The notes beneath the pieces are model-generated. The model did no database searches. It had not been told where the DNA came from and saw only the letters and a program-made list of their open reading frames with translations. From assembly GCF_902833145.1 (NCBI RefSeq), contig NZ_CADFEN010000005.1, forward strand, positions 186,001 to 250,000: DNA of 64,000 nucleotides, written 5' to 3'. Position numbers and translations under genes: made by a program. Below are positions 18,220 to 28,834 of the stretch, in pieces. This stretch comes from Burkholderia sp. BCC0506. GTDB lineage: Bacteria; Pseudomonadota; Gammaproteobacteria; Burkholderiales; Burkholderiaceae. The first letter of the stretch is position 1, and every line of letters starts with the position of its first letter.

Positions 18220-18332
18220 GACAAAAAAGGGCCGGTGGATCGGGGCGGCGACGCGGCGGCGGCACGGGGGGGACGAGCAGGACGCCGGCCGGATTTTGCC
18301 GCAAAATAGCGTCCAATAACCCCTGGAAAACC

Positions 18333-18352
18333 TGTAGATATCACGCATCTTA
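18333..18352. promoter_or_regulatory. Possible NsrR-type operator between the globin gene and nsrR
   Basis: The segment holds AGAT-N7-ATCT (agatatcacgcatct), an imperfect inverted repeat in the shared upstream region. The GCATCTT half resembles half of an enterobacterial NsrR site, but the spacing differs. The evidence is weak. Confidence 0.3.
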
Positions 18353-18481
18353 TTGCGCGCACACGCTTCCGGCAACCCGGGGCCGCGCAACGACACCGTC
18401 GATCGACGCTGCATGCATCGCGATCGGCCTGCTTCACGTAATCGGGGCACGATCGATCTTTACCGTTTTCCGTATTCGCTC

Positions 18482-18967
18482 ATGAGACTCACCGACTACA
18501 CCGACTATTCGCTGCGCGTGATGCTGTACCTGGCCGTGCGCGGGGAGGGGCTCGCGACGATCCAGGAGATCTCGGATGCCTACGGTATTTCGAAGAACCA
18601 TCTGATGAAAGTCGTCCAGCAGCTCGGCGAGCTGGGCTGGGTCGACACCGTTCGCGGCCGCAACGGCGGGCTGCGGCTGTTCGCCGATTCGTTGCGCCTG
18701 ACGGTCGGTCAGGTCGTGCGGGCGACGGAAAACGACTTCGCGCTGGTCGGCTGCTTTTCGCCCGACGGGGGCGAGTCGCGCGGCTGCGCGATCGAGCCGC
18801 AGTGCCGGCTGAAGGGCGTGCTGGCGGCCGCGCGCGATGCCTTCTTCGCGGAGCTCGATCGTCATACGCTCGGCGAACTGGCCGAGCCCGCCTCGCCGCT
18901 CGCGGCGCTGCTCGGCATCCGCCCGGTCGCACTCGTGCGCGCGGCGCCGGTGGCGGGCGAAGCGTAG
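18482..18967 (+). CDS. nsrR: Rrf2-family nitric-oxide-sensing repressor NsrR
   Basis: A 161-residue winged-helix regulator that carries an iron-sulfur cluster and releases DNA when NO reacts with the cluster. MRLTDYTDYSLRVMLYLAV and the HTH around residues 28-50 (ISKNHLMKVVQQL) are characteristic. The three cluster cysteines are Cys91, Cys102 and Cys108; the spacing between the first two is longer than in E. coli NsrR. It is divergent from a truncated-haemoglobin gene, a likely target. Confidence 0.88.
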   Translation: MRLTDYTDYSLRVMLYLAVRGEGLATIQEISDAYGISKNHLMKVVQQLGELGWVDTVRGRNGGLRLFADSLRLTVGQVVRATENDFALVGCFSPDGGESRGCAIEPQCRLKGVLAAARDAFFAELDRHTLGELAEPASPLAALLGIRPVALVRAAPVAGEA

Positions 18968-19096
18968 GCGTTCGCGATGCCGCCACCCAACGTCCACTGA
19001 CGCGCGGGCGTTGCGCGCCGCGCGCTACCCCCATCGCGCCGCCGGGCCGTCTTCGGGGAATCCGGCAATTTTTGCGCTGAATCAACCCGAATTTCG

Positions 19097-19124
19097 CTTG
19101 AAAGCCGCATAACCATCCTCATCT
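19097..19124 (+). promoter_or_regulatory. Sigma-32 (heat-shock) promoter of clpB
   Basis: CTTGAAA at 19097-19103, a 13-base spacer, then CCTCATCT at 19117-19124. This is close to the RpoH consensus (CTTGAAA, then CCCCATNT) with one mismatch in the -10. It lies 34 bases before the clpB start. Confidence 0.8.
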
Positions 19125-19157
19125 TGGTGTTAATCGAAAATTGGAGGTCTCGACTAA

Positions 19158-21755
<2,598 letters not shown>

Positions 21756-21805
21756 TCGTCTGCCCTCGGCAGCGTGCCCGGTGCGCACCGGGCGCGCAAA
21801 AACGA

Positions 21806-21834
21806 ACACCCCGCCTCGGCGGGGTGTTTGCTTA
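21806..21834. terminator. Terminator between clpB and the yidB-like gene
   Basis: A perfect 10-bp stem (21806-21815 with 21818-21827) with a T-rich tail TTTGCTT on the + side and an A-rich flank CAAAAACGA on the other. It ends clpB and could also stop leftward transcription from the convergent gene. Confidence 0.8.
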
Positions 21835-21872
21835 TGGGGCGGCCGAACGGGCCGCCCGGTCGCGGCGGGCGC

Positions 21873-22304
21873 TCAGGCCTGCTTGTTGCCGCCGAACATG
21901 CCGGCGAGCTGCGTGAGCGTGCCGAGCACGTTCGACGTGTCGACCTGGCCGCCGGCCGGCACTTCGCCGTTCGGCGTCGCGCCGTTGACGACGTGCGGCA
22001 GCACCTGCGCGAGGATCGACGAGGCCTGCGACGGATCGATGCCGACCTTGCTCGCGAGCGAGCCGACGACGTCCGAGCCGAGCACGTTCTGCAGCGTGTC
22101 GGCCGAGATCGGCTGGTTTTCGCCATTGCCGACCCACGAACCGATGATGTCGCCGGCGCCGCCGGCCTTGAACTTCTCGATCAGGCCGTTCAGGCCGCCC
22201 GGCTGGTTGTTGATGAATTCGAGCGCGGTCGTGATCAGCGCGCTTTGCGAGTTGCCGCCGGCCTGGCCGCCGATCAGACCGCCAACGATGTCGAGGAGAC
22301 CCAT
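21873..22304 (-). CDS. YidB-family protein (DUF937)
   Basis: A 143-residue protein starting MGLLDIVGGLIGG, with repeated short helices of the YidB/DUF937 type (GGLNGLIEKFKAGGAGDIIGSWVGNGENQPIS, then VLGSDVVGSLASKVGIDPSQASSIL). It is probably cytoplasmic and has no established biochemical function. It is convergent with clpB and lies downstream of the comEA-like gene on the same strand, 89 bases away. Confidence 0.88.
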   Translation of the reverse strand: MGLLDIVGGLIGGQAGGNSQSALITTALEFINNQPGGLNGLIEKFKAGGAGDIIGSWVGNGENQPISADTLQNVLGSDVVGSLASKVGIDPSQASSILAQVLPHVVNGATPNGEVPAGGQVDTSNVLGTLTQLAGMFGGNKQA

Positions 22305-22393
22305 GGTTCTTCACCTTCACTGAAAAGGGCGCCGTGACGACGGCGCCCGTTGAACGAATGCCGCACGCACGCCGTCGCGCGCGCGGCGCACAA

Positions 22394-23005
22394 TCAGGCG
22401 CCCGACGCCGCGGCGGCGGAGGCTGCCTTGTCCTTCTTGCTCTTCTTCTTCGAACCCTTCGTCGCCTTCGTGGACGACGCGGCCGCCGGTGCGCTCGCGC
22501 CCGCGTCGGCGGAGGCCGCGGCGGCCGCCGCCGCCTTTTCCTTCTTCGATGCGCGCTTGGTCTTGGCCGGCTTGGCGGCCGCATCCGGCGCGCTTGCCGC
22601 CGGCGCGGGCGCCGCGGTCGTCGTGCCGGCCGTCGCGGTCGTGGACGTCGATGCGGTGCCTGCCGACGTCGTGGTCGACGTGGTTGCCGCGGTCGTCGCG
22701 GCCGGCTTCGACAGCTTCACGCCCTTCGGCGGCGTCGACGAGCCGCCGATCGTCAGGCCGTTTTCCTCGAGATGCCCGACCGACTTGGTGCCGAGGCCTT
22801 TCACGCGGTTCGCGAGATCGTCGGCGTCCTTGAACGGGCCGTTCTTGGTGCGTTCGTCGATGATCGCCTTCGACTTCACGGGCCCGAGACCCTTCACGGA
22901 TTCGAGCGCGGCCTGGTCGGCCGTGTTGACTTCGACGGCCGCGGCAAGGCCCGCGGCGAGCGACAGCGATAGGGCGACGAACAGCATCAGCAGCTTTTTC
23001 AGCAT
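22394..23005 (-). CDS. ComEA-like helix-hairpin-helix protein with Ala/Thr-rich tail
   Basis: A 203-residue secreted protein. The signal peptide is at 1-23 (LLMLFVALSLSLAAGLAAA), followed by a helix-hairpin-helix DNA-binding domain (VEVNTADQAALESVKGLGPVKSKAIIDERTKNGPFKDADDL, about 24-85) as in ComEA proteins that pull DNA into the periplasm. From about 95 to the end is low-complexity Thr/Ala, then Ala/Lys. This tail is not part of the usual ComEA core, which ends near residue 90. The start at 23005 has an AGGGAG site. Confidence 0.85.
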   Translation of the reverse strand: MLKKLLMLFVALSLSLAAGLAAAVEVNTADQAALESVKGLGPVKSKAIIDERTKNGPFKDADDLANRVKGLGTKSVGHLEENGLTIGGSSTPPKGVKLSKPAATTAATTSTTTSAGTASTSTTATAGTTTAAPAPAASAPDAAAKPAKTKRASKKEKAAAAAAASADAGASAPAAASSTKATKGSKKKSKKDKAASAAAASGA

Positions 23006-23249
23006 GGCAAAGGCTCCCTGGTTCTGACGGATGAATGGCTGTTGCAACGGACGGCGACGCGCGAGTAGCCGGGCGTCGCCGTTAAGCATAGGACAAATGC
23101 GTGCCCTTTTTAAGACAGGCTGACCGAATCTTGCTGAAGGCTTGCGGTGCTGTAAAGGCCGAAACCGGTGCCGGGGGGCGATTTTGACCATTCTTTACGG
23201 TGTCGCCGGGGTGTCGCGGGAGAACGCCGCACTGGCCGTCGGACAGCGC

Positions 23250-23280
23250 TTGACTTAGAGTGAACTCTAACTCTTAACCT
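23250..23280 (+). promoter_or_regulatory. MerR-type promoter with embedded dyad
   Basis: A -35-like TTGACT (23250-23255) is followed by the perfect dyad TTAGAGT-GA-ACTCTAA (23255-23270) and then by CTCTTAAC. The operator thus lies between the promoter boxes, the classic MerR-family arrangement, and the transcript would run into the MerR gene 11 bases later. Confidence 0.7.
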
Positions 23281-23290
23281 TGTTCCTGCC

Positions 23291-23752
23291 ATGTCGAAAA
23301 CCGTATCCCAATCCACCGCCGCCGGCCCGCTGACGATCGGGCAGGTCGCCGAACTGACGGGCGTGTCGACGCACACGTTGCGATATTACGAGCAGGCCGG
23401 CCTGCTGCGCGCGATCTCGCGCACGGCGGCCGGGCACCGGCTCTATGCGCCGGCCGACCTGGACTGGCTGGCCTTCGTGATGCGCCTGAAGGCGACCGGC
23501 ATGCCGATCGCGCAGATGCAGGCGTTCGCGGTGCTGCGCGAGCAGGGCGAGTCGACGTTCGGTGCGCGGCGCGACTTGCTGGTCGCGCATCGCGACGCGG
23601 TGCGTGCGCATATCGCGGAGCTGCAGGCGAGCCTCGACGCGATCGGCGACAAGATCGCGTACTACGAGGCGCGGGAACGGGAAACGGATCGACGGGCGAA
23701 TCCTTCTCACTCTTTATCGGAACAGGACGGACATGATGGAACGACTCGTTGA
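23291..23752 (+). CDS. MerR-family transcriptional regulator
   Basis: A 153-residue regulator with the N-terminal MerR winged helix (LTIGQVAELTGVSTHTLRYYEQAGLL, residues 14-39) and a long C-terminal dimerisation helix. No cysteine is present in the effector region, so it is probably not a metal sensor; redox or carbonyl stress or a small molecule are possibilities. Its stop overlaps the next coding start by 20 bases, so the two are translated together. The dyad in its own promoter suggests it controls this pair. Confidence 0.9.
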   Translation: MSKTVSQSTAAGPLTIGQVAELTGVSTHTLRYYEQAGLLRAISRTAAGHRLYAPADLDWLAFVMRLKATGMPIAQMQAFAVLREQGESTFGARRDLLVAHRDAVRAHIAELQASLDAIGDKIAYYEARERETDRRANPSHSLSEQDGHDGTTR

Positions 23753-24170
23753 GGATCGCTACACGCGCGGCTGGAACAAACTCAAGGAAATCGACGGCGA
23801 AGCGGGCGAACGCGTGATCGCGGCGCTTGCGCCGATCGCGCCGGACTTCGCGCGGCTTCTGGTCGAATTCAGTTTCGGCGACATCTACAGCCGGCCGCAG
23901 CTCGACCTGAAGGCGCGCGAGATCGCGACGATCGCGGCGCTGGCCGCGCTCGGCAACGCACAGCCGCAACTGAAGGTGCATATCGAGGCCGCGCTGAACG
24001 TCGGCTGCACGCGCGACGAGATCGTCGAGGTGTTCATGCAGATGGCCGTGTATGCGGGGATGCCGGCCGCGCTCAACGCGCTGTTCGCCGCGCGCGAGGT
24101 GTTCGCGCGGCGCGACGAAGCGGCCGGCGTGGCGGGCCACGCGAACGAAGCAGCCGGGCAGCCCGCATGA
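23733..24170 (+). CDS. Carboxymuconolactone decarboxylase-family protein
   Basis: A 145-residue protein of the CMD/AhpD-like helical family (YTRGWNKLKEIDGEAGERV, then LDLKAREIATIAALAALGNAQPQLKVHIEAALNVGCTRDEIVEVFMQMAVYAGMPAALNAL). It has a single Cys in the core instead of the CxxC of AhpD, so a disulfide reductase role is not supported. It may be a lactone decarboxylase-like enzyme or a binding protein. It overlaps the MerR gene by 20 bases and has AGGACGG before its ATG. Confidence 0.88.
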   Translation: MMERLVEDRYTRGWNKLKEIDGEAGERVIAALAPIAPDFARLLVEFSFGDIYSRPQLDLKAREIATIAALAALGNAQPQLKVHIEAALNVGCTRDEIVEVFMQMAVYAGMPAALNALFAAREVFARRDEAAGVAGHANEAAGQPA

Positions 24171-24189
24171 CGGCGCGTGCGCGCGTGCG

Positions 24190-26109
24190 TCACGCGCGGT
24201 GCGGCGCGACGATCCGGTACTTCGCGATGCGCCGGTACAGCGTCGCGCGCGACATGCCGAGCGCGCGCGCGGCCGCGTCGGGCCGCCAGCGATGCGCGGT
24301 GAGCGCGGCGACGATGCGGCCGCGTTCGTCGTCGGGCAGCCCGTCCGCCGGGGCGCCGCCGAGTTGCGCGGCGAGGTCGGCGGGCAGGTCGCGCTGCGTC
24401 ACGCGCGCGGTGTCGCACACCGCGCACGCATAGCGCAGCACGTTGCGCAGTTGCCGCACGTTGCCCGGCCAGGCGTACGCGGCGAGCCGTTCGGCGAGCG
24501 TCGCGTCGAGCGTGAGCACGTGGCCGGTCGCCTGCGCTTCCTCGGCGAACACGGCGGCAATCACGTCGCGCACGTCCGCGCGTTCGCGCAGCGGCGGCAG
24601 CTCGAACGTCGCGCCGCTCAACCGGTAGTACAGATCCTCGCGGAACGTGCCGTCGGCCACCATCCGCGCGAGATCGCGGTGCGTCGCGCAGATCACGTCG
24701 AGATCGACGCGCACGGGCGTATCGCTGCCGAGCGGCACGACCTCGCCGTCGGCCAGGACGCGCAACAGGCGCGTCTGCAGCGCGAGCGGCATGTCGCCGA
24801 TTTCGTCGAGAAACAGCGTGCCGCCGTCGGCGAGCGCGATCTTGCCGCGCGCGCCGTGCTTGCGTGCGCCGGTGAACGCGCCGGCCGCGTAACCGAACAG
24901 TTCGCTCTCGATCAGCGCTTCCGGCAGCGCGCCGCAGTTGACGGCGACGAACGGCCGCGCGCGCCGTGCGCCGGCGTCGTGGATCGCGCGGGCGAATACT
25001 TCCTTGCCCGCGCCGGTTTCGCCGAGCACGAGGATCGGCAGCCGCTTGCTCGCCACGCGCAGCGCGAGTTCGGCCTGTTGCGCGATGCGCGCATCGCTGC
25101 TGTGCAGGAACGGCGTCAGCGCGCCGACGTGGCGCGGCGCGGCGGTGCCCGGGCGGCGCGATGCCGCGCCGGGTTCGCGGCCGGCGCGCCGTAGCGGCGC
25201 ACGCAGCCGCGCGTAGAGCGGGGCGCCGGTCGCGCGCAGCCGCAGCGCGACGATCGCATCGAGCCGCGCCGCGTCGCGCAGCGGCATCTCGGTCGCATCG
25301 AAGATCTCGTCGATATGGCGCGGCTCGCGCAGCGCCGGCAGCGCGTCGCGCGCGTGACGATTCGCGGCGACGATGTTGCCGCATTCGTCGAACGCGATCA
25401 GCCACTCGGGTTGCGCCTCGACGTAGTGACGGTTCGGATGCCCGAACAAGATCCAGTGCTGCGCGGTGCTGTGCACGAAGTAGCCGTCCTCGATCAGCGC
25501 CGCGCTCTGCCGCACGAGCTGGTAGACGAGGCGCTGACTGTCGCGGCCGTCGGGCGAATGCACCGCCGACGCGTCGAGCACGCCGATCAGCTCGCCGCCC
25601 GGCGAGAAGATCGGCGCCGCGCTGCACGTGAGCGTCGTGAACGCCGCGCGAAAGTGATCGGTCTTGTGCACGGTGATCGGCGCGAGATCGGTCAGCACGC
25701 TCGCGACGCCGCACGTCCCTTCCTCGCTTTCCGACCAGCACGAGCCGATGTGCAGCCCTGCATGACGGAAGTCGTTGCGGCGCTCGCGGTCGATCCGGTA
25801 ATCGATCGTCACGCCGTGCGCGTCGGTCAGCATCACGCAGTAGTCGGCGACGCGAATCATGTCGTGCAGCCGCGTCAGGCACTGCCCCGATGCGCGCAGG
25901 AACGCTTCCTCCTTGTCGCGCACTTCGCGCAGTTCGGCCGCGGTCAGCACGCGCGGGCCGATCGACGACGCGGGGTCGAGACGGTAACGCTCGAGCGACC
26001 GTTGCCACGACGACACGAGACGCGCGGAATCCGCCGGCGCGGGCAGACGTCCGGCGAGCGCGCCGAGTACGCGTTCGGCGTGCTGGGCCTGGGGGACGGC
26101 GTAGGGCAT
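24190..26109 (-). CDS. acoR: AcoR, sigma-54-dependent activator of acetoin catabolism
   Basis: A 639-residue enhancer-binding protein. The N-terminal part contains a GAF-type sensor region (about 70-200) and a PAS-like middle. The AAA+ domain has Walker A GETGAGKE near 362, the GAFTGA loop near 406 that contacts sigma-54, and Walker B FLDEIGD near 431. A Fis-type HTH closes the protein ([15 protein letters not shown]). The ATG at 26109 has a CGGAGCC site. It is divergent from acoX, whose promoter has a perfect sigma-54 consensus. Confidence 0.92.
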   Translation of the reverse strand: MPYAVPQAQHAERVLGALAGRLPAPADSARLVSSWQRSLERYRLDPASSIGPRVLTAAELREVRDKEEAFLRASGQCLTRLHDMIRVADYCVMLTDAHGVTIDYRIDRERRNDFRHAGLHIGSCWSESEEGTCGVASVLTDLAPITVHKTDHFRAAFTTLTCSAAPIFSPGGELIGVLDASAVHSPDGRDSQRLVYQLVRQSAALIEDGYFVHSTAQHWILFGHPNRHYVEAQPEWLIAFDECGNIVAANRHARDALPALREPRHIDEIFDATEMPLRDAARLDAIVALRLRATGAPLYARLRAPLRRAGREPGAASRRPGTAAPRHVGALTPFLHSSDARIAQQAELALRVASKRLPILVLGETGAGKEVFARAIHDAGARRARPFVAVNCGALPEALIESELFGYAAGAFTGARKHGARGKIALADGGTLFLDEIGDMPLALQTRLLRVLADGEVVPLGSDTPVRVDLDVICATHRDLARMVADGTFREDLYYRLSGATFELPPLRERADVRDVIAAVFAEEAQATGHVLTLDATLAERLAAYAWPGNVRQLRNVLRYACAVCDTARVTQRDLPADLAAQLGGAPADGLPDDERGRIVAALTAHRWRPDAAARALGMSRATLYRRIAKYRIVAPHRA

Positions 26110-26200
26110 GGTCGGCTCCGGTTCCATACGGCGGGATGTCGCTGTTCTTGTAGCACATCCGTTCCGGCGGATCACATTGCATCGCAGCACGCGATGCGCG

Positions 26201-26249
26201 TGAGACGGTCGTCTCACCGGTATCGCGCCGTGTCTCGCGCAGATGAGAC
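26201..26249. promoter_or_regulatory. Candidate AcoR-binding palindromes (upstream activating sites)
   Basis: TGAGACG-GT-CGTCTCA at 26201-26216 is a perfect palindrome. GTCTC-N8-GAGAC follows at 26232-26249 with the same half-site in the opposite sense. They lie about 250-295 bases upstream of the -24/-12 promoter, within the reach of a DNA-looping activator. Confidence 0.55.
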
Positions 26250-26381
26250 GGCCGCATGCGCGGCATGCGGCGATCGTCCGGCAGGGCGTCGCATGCACGG
26301 CGCCGCGCGAACGCTGGGTTTGCGGGCGCAACGCCGGGCATGCGCGTGCGCCGTGGCCACCGCGGCGGCATATCGACGACC

Positions 26382-26391
26382 TGAGACGTCA
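26382..26391. promoter_or_regulatory. Third TGAGACG half-site upstream of acoX
   Basis: TGAGACGTCA repeats the half-site of the upstream palindromes and lies about 110 bases before the sigma-54 promoter, a usual distance for an enhancer-binding protein. Confidence 0.4.
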
Positions 26392-26496
26392 CCCGCGAAT
26401 TCGACGCGCGCTGCGTCATCACGACTGTGTATCGCGAGCACGTGCATGCCCTCATCGCCAGTACGGACGCGGGTTTCCCGGTCATCGCACGCACGA

Positions 26497-26512
26497 TGGC
26501 ACGCCGCTTGCA
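26497..26512 (+). promoter_or_regulatory. Sigma-54 promoter of the aco operon
   Basis: TGGCACGCCGCTTGCA matches the -24/-12 consensus TGGCAC(G/A)N4TTGC(A/T) at every fixed position, with GG and GC in the correct register. It is followed by a leader of about 130 bases to acoX. Confidence 0.9.
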
Positions 26513-26644
26513 GAGATGACGGGCAAGCCGGCGCGATCGCGTCGGCGACGACGATCCGCCGCCCGTCGATGGCAGCGGACGAAACAGGCGGAACCGGCGC
26601 GCGTGACGATGCGCCGGCCCCGCCCACTGGATGGAGACAAACCC

Positions 26645-27703
26645 GTGACGACGCCCGTTACCGTCGGCGTGATCGCGAACCCCGCATCGGGGCGCGACAT
26701 CCGCCGCCTCACGACGCATGCATCCGTGTTTCCGACCGCGGAGAAGGCGAACATGATCGTGCGTCTGCTGGCCGGCCTCGGCGCGATGGGCGTCGAGCGC
26801 GTGCTGACGCTGCGCGACCGCACGGGCATCGCGACGCTGCTGCTGCGCGCGATCGACACGCATCGCGCGGTCGCGCCGCACGAATGCTGGCCCGAGGTCG
26901 AATTCGTCGACCTGCCGATCACCGATACCGTCGCCGACACGCAGGCCGGCGCCGCGTACCTGCGCCGGAGGGAGGTATCGCTGATCGTCGTGCTCGGCGG
27001 CGACGGCACGCATCGCGCGGTGGCCGCGCATTGCGGCGCGACGCCGCTCGTCGCGCTGTCCACCGGCACCAACAACGCGTTTCCCGAACATCGCGAGGCG
27101 ACCGTCGCCGGCGTCGCGGCAGGACTCGCCGCGACCGGTGCCGTGCCGGCCGAAGTCGCATTCGTGCGCAACAAGCGGCTCGTCGTGCGCTGCGTCGCGG
27201 GCGCGCAGCCGGGGCGCGAGGAGATCGCACTCGTCGACGTGTGCGCCGCGCGGCAGCGCTTCATCGGCGCGCGCGCGATCTCCGGCTCCGACGACATCGA
27301 CGCGCTTTACCTGACGTTCGCGGAACCGGACGGCATCGGCCTGTCCGCGCTCGGCGGCGCATGGGCGCCGCTCGACCGCAGCGCGCCGCACGGGCTCGCG
27401 ATGCGCTTCGCGCAAGCCGGCACGACGGGCGGCACGCCGCTCGTCGCGCCGATCGCGCCGGGGCGGGTCGACCGCGTCGTGATGCGCAGCTGCGAGCGGC
27501 TCGAACCGGACACGTGGCACGCGATTCCGTTCGAGCGCGGCACGCTCGCGTTCGACGGCGAGCGCGAGATCGAGGTCGCGCGCGGCGATCGCTACGAGAT
27601 TGCACTCGACTGGCGCGGGCCGCTGACGGTCGACGTCGGGCGCACGCTGCGTTACGCGTCCTCGCGGCAACTGCTGCGCGATGCCGGTACGTGGCACCAC
27701 TGA
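26645..27703 (+). CDS. acoX: AcoX, ATP-NAD-kinase-like acetoin catabolism protein
   Basis: A 352-residue protein of the AcoX group, related to NAD and diacylglycerol kinases. GVIANPASGRDIRRL opens it and VVLGGDGTHRAVAAHC carries the GGDG nucleotide-binding motif. It is a constant first gene of acetoin dehydrogenase operons, but its reaction is not established. The start is GTG at 26645 with GGAGAC upstream. It follows the sigma-54 promoter and is 93 bases ahead of acoA. Confidence 0.9.
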   Translation: MTTPVTVGVIANPASGRDIRRLTTHASVFPTAEKANMIVRLLAGLGAMGVERVLTLRDRTGIATLLLRAIDTHRAVAPHECWPEVEFVDLPITDTVADTQAGAAYLRRREVSLIVVLGGDGTHRAVAAHCGATPLVALSTGTNNAFPEHREATVAGVAAGLAATGAVPAEVAFVRNKRLVVRCVAGAQPGREEIALVDVCAARQRFIGARAISGSDDIDALYLTFAEPDGIGLSALGGAWAPLDRSAPHGLAMRFAQAGTTGGTPLVAPIAPGRVDRVVMRSCERLEPDTWHAIPFERGTLAFDGEREIEVARGDRYEIALDWRGPLTVDVGRTLRYASSRQLLRDAGTWHH

Positions 27704-27796
27704 CGTTTCGTTTCACGCACGGCCGCAGACCGTGCAATCCGCCGCCGCGGCAGGTCCGCGGCGGCTTTCGCAGTCAGACCTACCCAGGAGACACAC

Positions 27797-28780
27797 ATGA
27801 CCGCTTCGACACAGCTCGGCAGGGACAAACTGCTGGATGCATATCGGCTGATGCGCACGATCCGCGAATTCGAGGAACGCCTGCACGTCGAATTCGCGAC
27901 CGGCGAGATTCCCGGCTTCGTTCACCTGTACGCGGGCGAGGAGGCGTCCGCCGTCGGCACGATGCTGCACCTCGGCCTCGACGACTACGTGGCCACCACG
28001 CACCGCGGCCACGGCCATTGCATCGCGAAGGGCGTCGACGTGCACGGGATGATGGCCGAGATCTACGGCAAGAAGACGGGCGTCTGCCACGGCAAGGGCG
28101 GCTCGATGCACATCGCCGACCTGTCGATGGGGATGCTCGGCGCGAACGGGATCGTCGGCGCGGGCGGCCCGCTCGTGTGCGGCGCGGCGCTCGCGGCCAA
28201 GCACAAGAAGACGGGCGGCGTCGGCGTGTGCTTCTTCGGCGACGGCGCGTCGAACCAGGGCGTGATCTTCGAGTCGATGAACCTCGCGTCGGTGTGGCGG
28301 TTGCCCGCGATCTTCGTCGCCGAAAACAACGGCTACGCGGAAGCGACGTCGTCGAGCTGGTCGGTCGCGACCGACAACATCGCCGATCGGGCGAACGGCT
28401 TCGGGATGCCGGGCGTGATCGTCGACGGCTTCGACTTCTTCGCGGTGCACGAGGCGCTCGGCGAGGCGGTCGAGCGTGCGCGCAACGGCGGCGGCCCGAC
28501 GCTCGTCGAGGTGAAGTTCACGCGCTATTTCGGCCACTTCGAGGGCGATGCGCAAACCTACCGTGCGCCGGGCGAAGTGCAGAAGCTGCGCGACGAGAAG
28601 GATTGCCTGAAGCATTTCGAAACGCGCGTCGTGCGCGCCGAAGCGCTGACCACGGACGAACTGCGCGCGGTCGACGCGCAGGTGAAGGCGCTGATCGACG
28701 ACGCGGTCGCGCAGGCGAAGGCCGCGCCGCTGCCGGACGCGGCCGACCTGCTGGCCGACGTCTACGTGTCGTATCCGTGA
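27797..28780 (+). CDS. acoA: Acetoin dehydrogenase E1 alpha subunit
   Basis: A 327-residue thiamine-pyrophosphate-binding alpha chain. With AcoB it cleaves acetoin to acetaldehyde and an acetyl group passed to the lipoyl arm of AcoC. The TPP motif runs from FFGDGASNQG to AENN (GDG...NN, about residues 158-187). The block HRGHGHCIAKGVD is typical of E1 alpha. It has a CAGGAGAC ribosome site and precedes acoB by 54 bases. Confidence 0.95.
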   Translation: MTASTQLGRDKLLDAYRLMRTIREFEERLHVEFATGEIPGFVHLYAGEEASAVGTMLHLGLDDYVATTHRGHGHCIAKGVDVHGMMAEIYGKKTGVCHGKGGSMHIADLSMGMLGANGIVGAGGPLVCGAALAAKHKKTGGVGVCFFGDGASNQGVIFESMNLASVWRLPAIFVAENNGYAEATSSSWSVATDNIADRANGFGMPGVIVDGFDFFAVHEALGEAVERARNGGGPTLVEVKFTRYFGHFEGDAQTYRAPGEVQKLRDEKDCLKHFETRVVRAEALTTDELRAVDAQVKALIDDAVAQAKAAPLPDAADLLADVYVSYP

Positions 28781-28834
28781 GCGCGGCCTGACATTGCAGC
28801 CGGCACGGCGAACCGAACATTCCAGGAGACAGAC

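Larger units (their letters stand above)
26110..26644. promoter_or_regulatory. acoR-acoX divergent control region
   Basis: 535 bases without a credible gene. It contains a TGAGAC-rich palindrome cluster close to acoR (26201-26249), a 19-base dyad (26252-26270), a further TGAGACGTCA copy (26382-26391) and the sigma-54 promoter (26497-26512). A 130-base leader then precedes acoX. Confidence 0.7.

Noticed and set aside
26214-26627. A 137-codon minus-strand frame in the acoR-acoX interval
   Set aside because: It covers the palindromes and the sigma-54 promoter and shows no family features.
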